A stretch of DNA of 64,000 bases from Eremophila alpestris peregrina (Eukaryota > Chordata > Aves > Passeriformes > Alaudidae). The position numbers were made by a program, and so were the translations under genes. This document shows, piece by piece, positions 51,726 through 64,000 of the stretch (its first letter is position 1; every line of letters begins with the position of its first letter). The notes below the pieces were generated by a model that saw only the letters and a list, made by a program, of their open reading frames with translations, was not told where the DNA came from and made no database searches. Location of the stretch: contig WMCF01000003.1 of the NCBI GenBank assembly GCA_009792885.1, forward strand, positions 11,635,001 to 11,699,000, given 5' to 3'.

Positions 51726-54700
51726 CCATTTTGGATCAATAACAAACTTGTAGCCACAAAGATAAGTGGGTTTTCATGGCAGATGGGCCTTGGAATGTAT
51801 AAAAATCTCATGTTGCATTTTGTCTTTTGGCCACATATTGGAAAAGACACAGCTGTGCTCAAGCTGTACTCATAAAAGCCTTGCTCCCTGACAAAATGTA
51901 TGAGTGCCTTCAATTCTTGTGGGTCTGCACTGGATTTTCAGGAGAAATTCATCACTTCAGTGCTGGTACACTGTTAACAAACTTTATCAGATGCCAGGGG
52001 TATGCCTCACCTCAGTTCCTTTTATGCAATTCATTGTTTGGTTATAGAGAAGAACATATTGCTGAAATTCAACTAATATGGAAATTAAAATGAGTCAATA
52101 TCCTGCAGCTAATGTAGAAAAATTGTGAAACTACAGTTTCCTTTCCAATATCTTATACAGAATGCTAATTCTAAACAATTAATATTTTCAACATCCTAAT
52201 ATGCAGTAGACTCACAGGATAAAGAATCAGTAAGAATCAAGCATCAAAAAAGAAAGTTCATATAGAATCAGACAATTGTGTAAGATATAGTCAACAAATC
52301 ATACACAGGAGAGGATTATTCATTAAACTCAAGAAAATTTTGCAGCAGTAATTGCTAAAGCTCACTTTCAGTTAGAGTGAGCTAAGAGTTTGATCAGTTC
52401 TTGCCAGATCAGTTCATTTAAGTGTATTTCATGCAGGAAAATTGAGATTCCTAGTCTGAGCAACAGAAATCTATTTTATCTTCCCCAGCTTAGTGAACTA
52501 CCAAACTCAAGTCTCATTAATCCACCCTTCTGAAAACACAACAAAAATGTTTTGAAAACAATAATCCAAACTAGAAACTGGAACTTTAGTGATCACTTGT
52601 GTGTTTTGCAGTTGTTTGCAATGCACTGTTTATATTATGCTAATGTTACTACATTTTTATTAGTTTGAAGAGAATTAGAATTCAAACTGTGATAAATTAC
52701 ATTTTTGCATATCACAGAGCAACTATAAAAATGCATAATAGTTTTAAATGCTCATTGCATTTGTCTTAGGCAAACAAAATGAGCAGAAACCATCCTCCCT
52801 GAAGAATTATCAGGCCATGATATACTAGCAATAAATACTCCTCCAAGATCTTGGGTAGATGACAAGATTTTCTCAGCTAACTGACTTTCACTGATTAAGG
52901 ATCAAAAAGGGCCGTATGTGCTGTCTTTCCAAGCTATAGATGCATTGACATGGCAATATTGCATAAGAGATTGTTCTGTGCTGAAGATGCAGAGCTATTT
53001 TTGCTCAACTGATCTTTATTCTCTGTGCAGGAGAGTGTGTATGAGCAGAGACAAAATATCTCAGAAAGCCAGAACAATAAGTATTCTCAATTGAAATGAA
53101 GCTATTGACCACTGTTAATTGATATCATTGTCAGAAAGTTTTCTGGTAAAATGTTGGGAATGAGATAAAAAAAGTTTAAAGAGATTAAATTCTCAACAGA
53201 TGCAGAAAAAAGAATATTTGTAAATACAAATCTACTGGGGGAAAAATCCATAACAAGAAAAAACAGTGTGAAAATGGCATGGTAGAAAGTACTTCCAAGT
53301 GGGTGTATAAACAGAGAGCAATATTGATTAAGGTGTACTCTAATCAATGCACAGATACTTCAATGCTTTAAATGCAGTGGCTTTGATGACCTGAAGAGAA
53401 CATTGTTCCACTGAGTGCAAAGGTTAGATACCTATGCTCTAACAACTCTGGAGATGTGATACTGTCTAATTATTACAGGGAATCTTACACAAAATGCCAA
53501 AAGTTCTAAGCATCGAGGAGGTAGGCAACACTGGCAGAAATGTGGGGATTTTTTAATTTTAACATAAACATTTGAGTAAACCTTAGAATGACACTTCAGC
53601 TACAGGGCATTTATCACCTTGATCTAAGGACCTGTCCTCTAAATTAATCTCTGCTAATACCAGTGAACAGTAGAGAATATTGAATAAGCACATGGAAGTC
53701 TGAATTTCTTTCCACCATAATTTTTTTTACACCATGATTACACTCAGCGTATTTTATAAAAAATGCTTTGTTTTTCTTACCTTTTGTCTAAAACCCATCA
53801 TTACTTTTTGGACATCAAAAGGTTTGCCTTACTATAAGCTGCTCCAGTGTTCTGCTGATGCCCAGCAGAAGATTTCTGCATAGAATAAGTGACTGACTCA
53901 GAGAATGACACCTGTAGCAGCTTTACCTTTCCTCATCCTTGGCATAGGGAATGAGTTTGAAATAGCACCTTCTAAATCTGCACATTTCTTAAAAAACGTC
54001 TGCCACGAGCTACATTACCTTTGATGGTCTGCAACTGGCTCTCCAGGTTTGATGGTAGTCTCAGCAATTTGGCAGAAAGGTGATGCCAGTTTCCACAACC
54101 AGTGTCAATGTTCAGGAATTTGCAGCTGCCCTATTCTCTACAGACCAAAACTTGTCTGATCTCAATCTCTACCATCTGCTGCTGCTATCTCATAACCAAA
54201 CCAGAGGAGTTGTTTCCCAAACTAAGTAACCATCATCTACAATAACACTGGTTTGGGTTGGTACACCCCAAGAGCATTTTAATCTTCTCAAAGATCTGAA
54301 GATATACTGTGCTATATATAAAAAAAGTTTTGTAGCTTAATTCTCCTACACTGGCTTTACTTTCAGGAAGATGAAAATTGAAATGTCTTGATATAAACAA
54401 AAGCCTCTAGAGCTCTATCTGCTCTATATTTAACCTGAACAGAGTTTAAAGTGGTCATCAGCGTCACTGCTGTGTCATTTTGTGCTGTGCAGACTTCCTT
54501 GGTTGAATTCAGTGGTAACTACAGATGCTCAACATGTCTTATTATCAGGCACATAAAAATACATCTTTTGAACAAGCTATGCATACGAATAAATATACCT
54601 GATAGAAGTAAAAGATTGCCTCAATGATGTGCAATGTGTTACACTAATCCCTTCATGTGATACATCTCAGCAAACATTAATAAACAACCTTGGGTATGCA

Positions 54701-56989
54701 TAACAACATAATTTTTCGTTTTTAGAAGAGTTGTTAGGGTTTTTTTCCCAAACTGAAAAATATTCGCAAGAAATGCTTTTGAGTAAATCTGAGCAGTTCA
54801 TGTGTTCATCAGCAATTGATATTTGAACCACATGGGAAACAGTTTTTCAAGACTGGCATCTGATTTCGTTGACTTACCTGGAGATGTCAGATAAATACAC
54901 TGTATTACAAGATCAAAATTCAAGTTGCAAGCTCAAGCAGGCAAAAGAGAATTAAGAATGACTAAAAGCAATTGCTCTGTCTTTGCTAATATAATGCATC
55001 AGTCCAGTGTAAAAAAATACGAACAAAAACATTGTCGTGGCACTGATAGACAGATTTCATATTTACTCTAGGATTACACTAACAGTTATCACCCAGGTCC
55101 AGCCTGAACATGCCCTGAATAATCTGGAATGCCTGGCTGTTAGAAGTTTTAACATACCAGAAGATTTCCCAAAGTAGAATAAATAAAATAATTTAGGATG
55201 GTAAGAGACTGTTAATTGTTTTAATACACCAGGATGGTCCTAGAGCTATTCTACCTAACACTCTGGGGCTGACTAAGTATTGACACTTGGAGTAAAGCCC
55301 ACTGATCTAAGGGAAGTGCAGTGGAAATAAATGCTCAGGGGAAAAAAGAATGACATTTAATCCTACTTCTCTGTTTTCAGTGACTCACAAAAGAGAGCAA
55401 GTAGCAAGTGTACTTTTTGTGCCTTGGTGAAACCCTAGTAGAGTTTAGCGGAGATTAGTTCATTTTAACAGGAGTGGAAATGAAAATAATCTTCAAATAT
55501 ACAAAATATCCATGTATGTAGTACTGCTTGGAGACAGAATAAAAAGTGCTGTATGTCTCTCGTAGATTGGTTGGTTGGTTTAAAGACCTTCTAATGGACT
55601 TAAGCAAATAGGTCTGAGCTTAATAAAATTTAGCACTGAGTACTTTTTAAGTAACAGAACACATGAACTAAAATTAAAGTTTGAGAATTCTATACAGTTG
55701 TATTCTACAGCTGTAGCTGACTACCACAAAAAGCCTAGAAAGTTAAGCAAATAATTAGGATTTAGACCGCTGAATTTTAAAACACTGAAATCTAGGCCTG
55801 CAGCCTATGACACTGCCAGTCAAAGCAGGAAACAACCTGAGAAAGAAAGTAAATTATTCAAATTTTCCATTATTTTAACCTACAATGTAGTTTAATATAT
55901 CTCTATAATGGGATCCCATCTTTGCACATTTATAGTACTCACCAGGATTTTGAAGTCTAATTTGAAATTTCCATTGTATATCTAAATAATATAAAAAAAT
56001 CAAGCAATGTGAACTTAAAATACTAATTTCTCTTTCAAATACATTTTCAAAGTCCAAAATATAAGAACAACAGTTTTGTTTCTTCTTGCTAGGGAAATAC
56101 ACCAAATGGAATAAGTTCAAACAGCTATTTTATACGAAAATATAGATGAAAAATATCCTGACACACAGAAAACAAAACCAATTCACTGCTATCAAGATAG
56201 ACTTTTGCTGTGACTCTTACATGGTCTCAATAAGTCAATAATCTTACTTTAATATGATCACCACTGTCCCTTCCTTGGCTGTTGTTTTCTTGTTGTTTCT
56301 ATATTTTCCTATGGAGGATTAGACCAAAATATCTTTGAGACAGGGACCTCACTCTGCTTCTGAATACAATAAGCTGCCTTGGCCAAAAGGGGGGAAGTGT
56401 GAAATAATAAACAAGCCAGCCAACCAACCCTCACACCTCATCTCACAGTGGCTTACAATATTTGAATGCATAGTTCCATCTCATAAAATCTGGCCATAAT
56501 ACAGGACTTTGGGGAATCAGGAAATAATGAAATTTCTGTCACTGTTGGCTCTCCCTACATTATACAGGGGCTGAGCCTGATGTGGCTAATGGACACAGAT
56601 ACCATGACTGCTATGTTTCCTCAAATAAAAGCAGAAAAGGCAGGTCTCAGCTGATATTTCCCACAGACCTCTGTGATCTCAGCTTTTGCCCTTCAGCAGA
56701 CTAAAGGCCTAGCCAGTCAACCTCACATTTTCTTGTTTTTCTTGTCAGAATAGAAAAAAAGCCAACTAAGCAGAAAGTCTGATTTCTAGGACGTTTCAAT
56801 GAATAGCTAAGAGGTAGCAAGGAATGGGTATGGGTACAGAGCACCTGTAGCATGGTCCCATGCTGCTGGTCACTGAATTGATACAAAGCCATGGAGAAAT
56901 CATAAGTTACAGATTGGTGGACAGATTTTATTAATGCAGCTGTTAACTTGGGGGTTTTTTACGTATCCCTGGGCTGAGAGTTGGGAGAA
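51726..56989. other. Long non-coding stretch, no gene recognised
   Basis: AT-rich, with a somewhat GC-richer interval at about 53830-54260 that has no open frame of note and no recognised repeat. A short TTGG tract lies at about 55567-55580. Frames are at most 88 codons (51827-52093, +) and show no domain. Confidence 0.55.
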
Positions 56990-57116
56990 GCCCTATCCCT
57001 GGAACTGTTCAAAGTCAGGTTATAGAAGGTTCTGAGCAACTTGACCTAGTTGAAGACATAGCTGCTTGTTTAAAGGTCCCTTCCAAACCAAAATATTCTA
57101 TGATTCTATGATTCTA
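56990..57116 (+). mobile_element. CR1 LINE 3' end with terminal ATTCTATG repeat
   Basis: CCCTATCCCTGGAACTGTTC, AAAGTCAGGTTATAGAAGGT, GAGCAACTTGACCTAGTTGA and AAAGGTCCCTTCC are followed by ATTCTATGATTCTATGATTC. This is the 3' end of a CR1 on the + strand, with two copies of the 8-base terminal repeat preserved. About 125 bases remain and a segment before AAGGTCCCTTCC is deleted. The intact tail marks this as the true 3' end of the insertion. Confidence 0.93.
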
Positions 57117-60100
57117 CAAAAATGAAGCTAAGAAGCATATCTGTGGCAGAATATACAGTCTTCTAGAAAATAGATGCTGGAAGGGGTGTGGGTGGAATAG
57201 TAATAATCCGTGAATAATGTTTTTAGAAAAAATGTGATGTTTTTCTAAGCTTTAAAAGCCATAGGCTTTCCTTCATGTAACTAAATGTTGCTCAAGAACA
57301 CTGCAAATCTTTATCAGGAATTACACTATTTCAATTGGAAAAAAAAAAAAGATAACAAAATTTCTACTCAACTAGTCTTTCTCCCTCTCTCTCCAGCTAT
57401 GCCTTAATAATTTTTATTTATTTCTTCTGTAGTATGCTCCTCCTTCTTTCTTAAGGCAGTAATAAGTCACAATATTTATTGATTTATTTTCCTCACACAG
57501 AGGAGTTCTGGAACTTACTTTTAGGGGTCATTTTTTTAAAAAACCTATCTTCATAATCTTGTACTTATCTAGCAATGTCAGAGGCATCAGTGGAATTACT
57601 CATTTCTTAAGAGCCCAGACTGGGTTCCACCAGACAAGAGGGAAAACTGTGTTTCAGCTATAACATGTTTCTTTTTCTCTTTGTAATCTCTCTGGGCTGC
57701 TTAGAGACACAACAGAACCCTACACTGCCTCTTTACCCTCACTCTCTGCATCTGAAAGGCCAAAACATACATACATAAATGACACAAACTTTGACTTCCT
57801 AATGGGCAAGTTTATCTGATAGAAATGCCTGCACATATAACATTAAAGAATGTTCACCCACCTGAGTGTTTTTTAAATACAGTCAAAGCTAATCTATGGC
57901 AAAAAGCTTTTCCATAGTATTTAATGCTATTCGAATTGGGCACCAGATCTTGGTTTGCATTTCAATGTTTTTGGCCCATATTTTGGTTTTAATATGACAA
58001 CATATCCAATTTTCCATAGTATTGATAGCTTCAACTTGTTTACACAGACTACAGTATTCTGCATATTTCACCTATATGACTAAGTCTGATTTTCACAATC
58101 TTGTCATTTTTATTTTAAATTGTTGGAAGCACGTAATTTAAGTGTTTATATGCAGTTCTACATCACATATGGATTCTGTGTACCTCTGGAATATCTGTGG
58201 ACATTCCGAGGCTAGCCATTTATTATGAAAACTTTCACATAGTATTAGAAGCCCTAAATCATACATCAAAAACAAGACTGTACTTGCTTGCTATCTATTT
58301 CTTTATGCAAAGGTAAGAGTTTTAATATCTTCTTACAGGCATTCACCTAGATGATCACATTTTGCCAAAATCAGTAGATTTTTCTCAGTTCCTGAAAGAA
58401 AATAAGGAATTGCAAATAATCTTAGGCAAATTTTAAGCTCACTGCTATCAACTATCTTGAAGATGAGAAGCCAGAATTTCAGCTTTAATCAATATCTCTT
58501 ATCCATTGTGACAGGTAACTCCTACAGAAAAATCTACTTTTCCCAGTAAAGGTACCAAAGCCATGTCACAACATGATGCTGTTTGGATTTAAGATTAGGG
58601 ATAGCAAGCAAAACAATACTGTGTAAAAATAACACACCTGAGTTATGTTTATGGTCAGCTATGGTGAGTTTCTAAGGAAGAAAATCAGTTGTAGACTCTT
58701 GTTTCTTCCTATGTGGAGCTGTGAATATTCAGTCAGAGAAGATCAAAGCAAAGCTTTGCTCTGCAGGTAAAAGTAGTCTTTTACAGAACACTGGTGTTAT
58801 TCACATCTTTCTTAAAATACAACATGAACAGTTTAGCAAGCTTCTAATCTGTTTATTGGACTCCACATGCAGAGGTTTTATTTAACACTTATGTTTAAGC
58901 TGACCTGTCTTATAATGACACATCATACTGCAGGAAATGAAAAAATTGTATTCCCCTGCTTTTTCCTGTGAAAATAGAAATTTATGTTCAAAGATTCTAC
59001 TTCTCTCTACTTGCTAGATGTAAATATGTCAGAGATACATTAAAATGGCATTCAATATGGACTACTATTTTAAAAACAAACTTGTCATTCTTCTGCTGCT
59101 GAATTGCTCATAAATTCAAGTATGAATAAAGATATCAGATTACATTAAATGCATTTTGGTATCTGTAACTTTCTGCAATGAATTAGAACTGGCTGATCAT
59201 GTCTCAAGTGCATTTCATTTTCCGTTGATTCATGTACTGCAATATACCCTTCAAAATTCCCCTATGCCAACAAACTCATTCAGATATGCTGAGTGCAGGA
59301 GTAGATTAAGGTGGCTATAAGATTGAAAACTGCATCAAGACGTCAGAGAATGCAGTAGAGGTATAATGAAAGGGTAAACAAAACCTGTAAATATACAAAT
59401 TACCTTCCATATAATCCACTACTGAATTCAGTGGAGAGTTTTGGTGTAAGAAGAAGACATATTAAACCAGAACAAATTGGTACCATCACTATATTGAGAC
59501 TGTTTCATTCCACTCCATTTAAGAATTTTTGCTTTAAGACTTAGCAATAAAAAATATTTACTCTCTTGTTCTCTGAAAATAAACTTTATCCCAAAGTAAA
59601 ATTTAAGCTTAGGTTTTAAAGGTAAAACCAAGAGAGCCTTGCATCATCACCTGATTGGTTTTGAAATTACTTTCAAAAATAACCTTTCTTACTTTCCTTG
59701 TATATGAGCTTTTTGCTGCTGAGTTGTGAAATCCAATCCATCCTTGAAAGGCTTTTTAAGCAAAAGAGCATTATTACTGACTTAGTAGCTTCTATTTTTT
59801 CAGTGGTAGCTATGGTTATGGATGAATGATTTCAACAGAAGTTAAAAGAGAAAATGAGTCATTAATGACACCAAATCAGGGCCTTGTGTGCTTAGTGAAG
59901 CCTGACATAATCTTCAGGTTTCAGTTAGCACAGAGATCTTACACAGTATCTTAGTTTTCCACAATGAAAATACTCACAAAAATGTTTTCTTGCATAATTT
60001 ATCTCCAGGATTCTATCAGCAGAAGTTACTTATGACACTGAGCAGTTAAATGACATGAATGAGGGGGGAAGGTGGGTGGAGAAGAGAAGGAAAAAAGAAA

Positions 60101-60384
60101 TATAGAGATACATCTGGCAAAAAGGAAAATAGAACAGTTTTGTAATTCAGTATCTCTGTTTATGGACCTTTTGTTGTCATCCTCCTCACTTCCTGTGGAC
60201 TTCTCCTCCCCAAAGATTGCACTCATCTAACACACACAGACAGCAGCACTTAAAGAACTGTTTACTCTTAATCTGTATATTCATTGTAAACTGTGATAGA
60301 ATACCTTGTAGCTGTGTGGATCCTTTGATTTTGAACTAGATTGGTTTTGCATGCATGGAGATGATTTGCAAGTGGGACATTGGG
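57117..60384. other. Non-coding stretch, no gene recognised
   Basis: AT-rich sequence with a short A run near 57341-57351 and frames of 60-67 codons only. Nothing recognisable as exon, RNA gene or transposon. Confidence 0.55.
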
Positions 60385-60449
60385 TATTCAGAGCCATGCA
60401 TCTGCACCAACTGCTGGGCTGGGGCAACTCTGGTCCCATGCATTTGACC
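60385..60449 (+). repeat. Left copy of a direct duplication flanking the adapter junction
   Basis: The 65 bases beginning TATTCAGAGCCATGCATCTG recur almost exactly at 60488-60553. The copies share their first 46 bases, differ in a small block (TGGT here, AAATT in the right copy) and then share CCCATGCATTTGACC. The duplication abuts a transposase mosaic-end junction on the inner side of each copy, so it is most likely an assembly artefact rather than a genomic tandem repeat. Confidence 0.9.
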
Positions 60450-60487
60450 CTGTCTCTTATACACATCTAGATGTGTATAAGAGACAG
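60450..60487. other. Tn5/Nextera mosaic-end junction: sequencing-adapter contamination
   Basis: CTGTCTCTTATACACATCT (60450-60468) is followed directly by AGATGTGTATAAGAGACAG (60469-60487). These are the 19-base mosaic end used by engineered Tn5 transposase and its reverse complement, joined head to head as in a Nextera mate-pair circularisation junction. The match is perfect over 38 bases and there is no Tn5 gene nearby. Translations of it give peptides such as VSYTHLDVYKRQ and MCIRDR, which turn up as contaminants in protein databases. It is not part of the bird genome. Confidence 0.97.
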
Positions 60488-60553
60488 TATTCAGAGCCAT
60501 GCATCTGCACCAACTGCTGGGCTGGGGCAACTCAAATTCCCATGCATTTGACC
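60488..60553 (+). repeat. Right copy of the direct duplication flanking the adapter junction
   Basis: The 66-base partner of 60385-60449. It continues into the downstream sequence (AGCTTCATGCCACC) without a break, while the left copy continues upstream. True genomic sequence probably contains this segment once, and one of the two variant blocks (TGGT or AAATT) is likely erroneous or allelic. Confidence 0.9.
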
Positions 60554-63500
60554 AGCTTCATGCCACCGTGTTTCTGAATTGGTATAGGGATGTGTTGGAT
60601 CAAATCCACCATGAAAGGCACAGGATCAAAGGAGAAAATACTTGTACCACTCACCCAAGCTTACCTCTTGCACCAAGTAGATTAGTGCTGATAAATAGCT
60701 GGAGTGCAGTTTTAGTCCTATGTTTTCATGCTATGAAAACATCTTGCATTCAGTGGCTAATCCAGACTTCTCCATTCTCTGCCAGACCACAAAGCTTTCA
60801 TCATAAACTTCTCCATTCATCTTACACTGGCATGAAGAGGCAACCCATATTGGATACATCTACAGATGTTTTATTAGTAGCACATGTTTTGGATGCTGGA
60901 ATTATATGAGAACATACTGTGATCCAGCTGCAGGTGTTTACTAAATAGGAAATAAGTAAAAATATCATGAAGGCACCCTAGGAATGAAGCAATTCAATAT
61001 TAATTTAATTTACTCAGTGTTTATGTTAGCTGATTTAAATTTAAATCTGCTGCTCTTCTGAGTTTATTCCTATTCCCAAGACACACATTTCCCCAGCCAT
61101 GGTTACCTCAGTCCCCTGAGGACCCCATCTGAGCCATCACTGCAAGTAAGGAAATGCCAGCTCCACATGGAAGGGGTCCTGACATGAGGGGTCCTGGGAG
61201 CCCAAGGAGAGGCCAGACAGCAACAGCCATGGCTGTGCACGTCCTCAGAGGCATGGCAGATGTTGTGCAAAAGTTTAGATGATTCTATATTTAGATTTAT
61301 GTAAGTAATATCCGTTTCCTGATTTCTTTTCTTATAAATGGTCTCTACATGCCACGCAGAAAGATAAAATTGGGCGAGGTGGTGTGTGGGGTGAGGGGAG
61401 TGAAGAGAAGAGTTTTAATGCCATTAACGGCTTATTGAGTTATGGTTGTTTCTGTTTCAAAAACCCAAGTAACAGAAAGGGTTTTTCAAGTGAATTTTCA
61501 GGTAATTAGAACAAAGAAGTATTCATTTCCTCTTATCACTCATAGTTGTAATAGCTTTATCCTTTCTCCATGTAACTTTTGTCTTCTAAAACACAGCTGT
61601 TATCCTGAAGGAAGAAGAAAACAGAACCCTTGTAAATTTAATAACAAAAGGCCATGAATAAATATCACATCTCTTCTGGAATGGATACTTTAATTTGAGA
61701 AAGACAACTATAAGCTCTTTAATAGCTTGTATCTTAAGTAACCACATAGGATACCGGGAAGCATCAAATACCATATTCAGACTCAGAGCCATGTTCAGAT
61801 ACAACACAAGAAAACCCAGATAAGAAATCAAAGCATGAAAGACATCATTTTCTTTTATTTAATAGTCTTGAACTAAAGCTTTTTGGCCCTAAATTGTTAG
61901 CAAAAGTAAAACATTTGTTTAATATGGTCATAATAAGGAGTTTATTCTTTCATTCACTAACAACATAGTTAAACACATAGTTAATTTCTGTCACACAAAA
62001 TTCAAGGAAACATATATAAAGAAAAACAAGCAATTTAAAATTAGACTTACTCTTATTAGAAGGTGTATCCTGTAAGCTGTCAAGACTTGTAAAAATGTGA
62101 CAAAACATACATCAGTGCAGGGAGATATGTCAGAAGTTTAACAAAAACAATTTTCCTAGGGTTAAGAAGTGCTTAAACTGCTGTTATTAATAATAACTTC
62201 TGATTATTTTATGAACATATAATAAACATCTATACTATGATTCCTGAGATTGTGGTGGAACTGCACACAATATTCAAAGCATGGATATACCAATTACTCT
62301 CTGGTAATTATATTTGGTGTTTATTTCTACTAAGATAATTTACAGTAGTCTGTTTACCTTTTTTACACCATTAATTGAGCTGACATGAGCTGAGAAACAA
62401 CCCCAGAACATCTAGAGGCACAAGAATTTTTTTATATTCTATCACTTTTATCCATAGTTAGATTATATATTTGTATGTGAACTGTTTTTCACACACTTAT
62501 TTTGAATTCTTCAGGGGTTCTTTAAGGATTTACCAGGAACTGTCTGGCTTGCTTAATTAGATATCCATTTGCCTCTTTTAGCATACTTTTTTTTCAGCTA
62601 TATGCAAAAATATTAAACACAGAAAAGCTTGGGAAAGCTCTTTTCATTTTGATCTGCTAATGAATTGCTAGTCTCTGCTTCCTAAATTTAGTATGTTGTC
62701 AGTCTGGAAGATAACCTTCCTTCTTATGACAACTAATTTTGTAAAAAAATTTGTAGTGAGAGATTTTATCTAAAGGTGTTTTTTAAAAAACAGAACAAAA
62801 CTTTAACACTCCTATTATTGTTAACTGTTTTCTTGTTGTTTCTTCAAACATTTAATGATAGCCTAAGGTGTGACACCTCTTTACAAAAGCAATATTGGCC
62901 TTTTATTGGCACATATTAATGAATGCATTTTAATCCTTTTCTAACTATACCCTCAGTATTTTACCTATGACCAAGCCTTTGTTAGTCAATATTTCACCAC
63001 ATTGTCTTGTAATGCTGTTTAATATCATTTGCCATCTTCTGTTTCTCTCATAAGGTAGATTGTTTCTGTGAGACTAGAAACAAAATCACAATTCATCACA
63101 TTGCAACTTTAACCTACTACCTAATGGCTTTGTGATTCAAAGGAAATATTTAGTTCACATTGTTCTCTAGGCAGAAAAATATTTATCAATTCAGCAAGGT
63201 AGTCACATATTTCAGGACTTGCCTATATGTATTGTCAGAAATACGGAATATTATCTGCCATAATTATTTTGTAAATCTCAGTACCCCTGCAGTTCAAGAC
63301 TGAACAAAGAATGTTTAATATCAATGTAAAGACACTCTGTTTCAGGTGGACTTCTCTTGTCTATATTTTCAGGTGACAGATTAAAAACTATTTCCAAAGT
63401 ATCAGTGTTTTGGTTGATGAACATCATATAATTTTATTAATTTAAAAAGTGGGCTAGCTTCCATAGAGATATTTCTTACACTAATTGAGAGCTATTATGT

Positions 63501-64000
63501 ATTACACAGGAGTGTTCACACAGGGTAATTTCATGTGTCTAATGTGTAGTAAATATACAGAGCAGATTGGTGCACCCTAGCAGCCTCATGTTAGACAAAC
63601 TATCTCAGGTAAAATGCAGAAGCTGAGAGTTTCTAGCTTCTAAAAACCAAATATGCATCAAACAAACCCTTTGTTCCATGACCAATAAAACTCTTGACTT
63701 TGTTCTACTATATGACTCTCACTTCATTTTATGGTCTTAATTTCATTATTTCTAATAAATCAAAGAAGAGACTGACTCATCATGGAAAATTGTGTAAAAG
63801 TAGGGCAAAGATAGAGATAAATCCAGGATATGTGGATGAAGGAAAGAAAACTGATTTATTTGCAGAAAGTTTTCTGTGGAGTAAGCCTGGAAATGAGAAT
63901 GTGTTGTGAAATGTGGAGGGCATTAAATCATGTCTAAACCTAAGTTAAAACACCCAGTACACTGAACTGTTTTAAGTGAATCACAGAGCTTTCAGATGAA
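60554..64000. other. Non-coding stretch, no gene recognised
   Basis: AT-rich apart from a GC-richer island at about 61080-61260 (CCCCTGAGGACCCCATC, GGGGTCCTGGGAGCCC) and a G-rich patch at 61373-61400. The island may be an old repeat but was not recognised. A 136-codon frame at 60499-60909 (+) starts inside the duplicated artefact segment, has no domain and is not accepted as a gene. Confidence 0.5.

Noticed and set aside
51508..51913. Lys/Glu/Arg-rich and Phe/Leu-rich frames across the pyrimidine tract
   Set aside because: They are translations of low-complexity DNA on both strands.
60450..60487. Genuine bacterial Tn5 insertion or a natural perfect palindrome
   Set aside because: There is no transposase or IS50 sequence, and the junction is exactly two head-to-head mosaic ends as in a library adapter.
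60499..60909. 136-codon open frame
   Set aside because: It starts inside the artefactual duplicated segment, has no domain, and lacks splice or promoter context.
1..64000. CRISPR arrays, operons, phage or other prokaryotic systems
   Set aside because: The window has vertebrate repeats, no dense coding and no regularly spaced direct repeats beyond microsatellites.

Overview
The window looks like nuclear DNA from a passerine bird (songbird). It is AT-rich, repeat-poor and gene-poor. Three observations support this. At 1125-1256 there is a tRNA-Ile-headed SINE with a CR1-like tail, the structure of the passerine family TguSINE1. Several CR1 LINE fragments carry the avian 3' end and its ATTCTATG tail repeat. 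A GC-richer block at 44.7-46.2 kb resembles avian LTR-type repeats. No operons, rRNA, CRISPR arrays or complete protein-coding genes are visible. Nearly all open frames are 60-140 codons long, contain no recognisable domain and are what chance gives in DNA of this kind.

Layout. 0-12.5 kb: non-coding DNA with the SINE at 1.1 kb, a TGGTG microsatellite running into a 50-base assembly gap (4165-4214), a perfect 11-bp hairpin at 5.1 kb and a 26-base poly-T. 12.5-12.8 kb: the only candidate coding exon, 12545-12756 on the + strand. It has splice-like borders and a CxxC-x10-CxxC motif, and I cannot assign it to a gene. 12.8-25.6 kb: non-coding, with a G/T-rich tract at 19.95 kb. 25.6-26.3 kb: a TA/TG microsatellite followed by two abutting, oppositely oriented CR1 pieces that together read as one 5'-inverted CR1 insertion. 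26.3-43.2 kb: non-coding, with a TCTA microsatellite and two CR1 3' ends (36.3 and 40.1-40.5 kb), both on the - strand. 43.2-46.2 kb: a cluster of dead transposable elements, namely a CR1 reverse-transcriptase fragment, an LTR-like segment and a further GC-rich repeat-like block. 46.2-60.4 kb: non-coding, with a long polypyrimidine tract at 51.6 kb and a CR1 3' end at 57.0 kb. 60.38-60.55 kb: a Tn5/Nextera mosaic-end junction flanked by two near-identical copies of local sequence, which is a library or assembly artefact. 60.55-64 kb: non-coding.

The window is therefore best read as intergenic or long-intron DNA from a draft short-read assembly. I found no convincing new biological system. The items most worth a second look are the embedded sequencing-adapter junction, the 5'-inverted CR1 and the unassigned zinc-ribbon-like exon.
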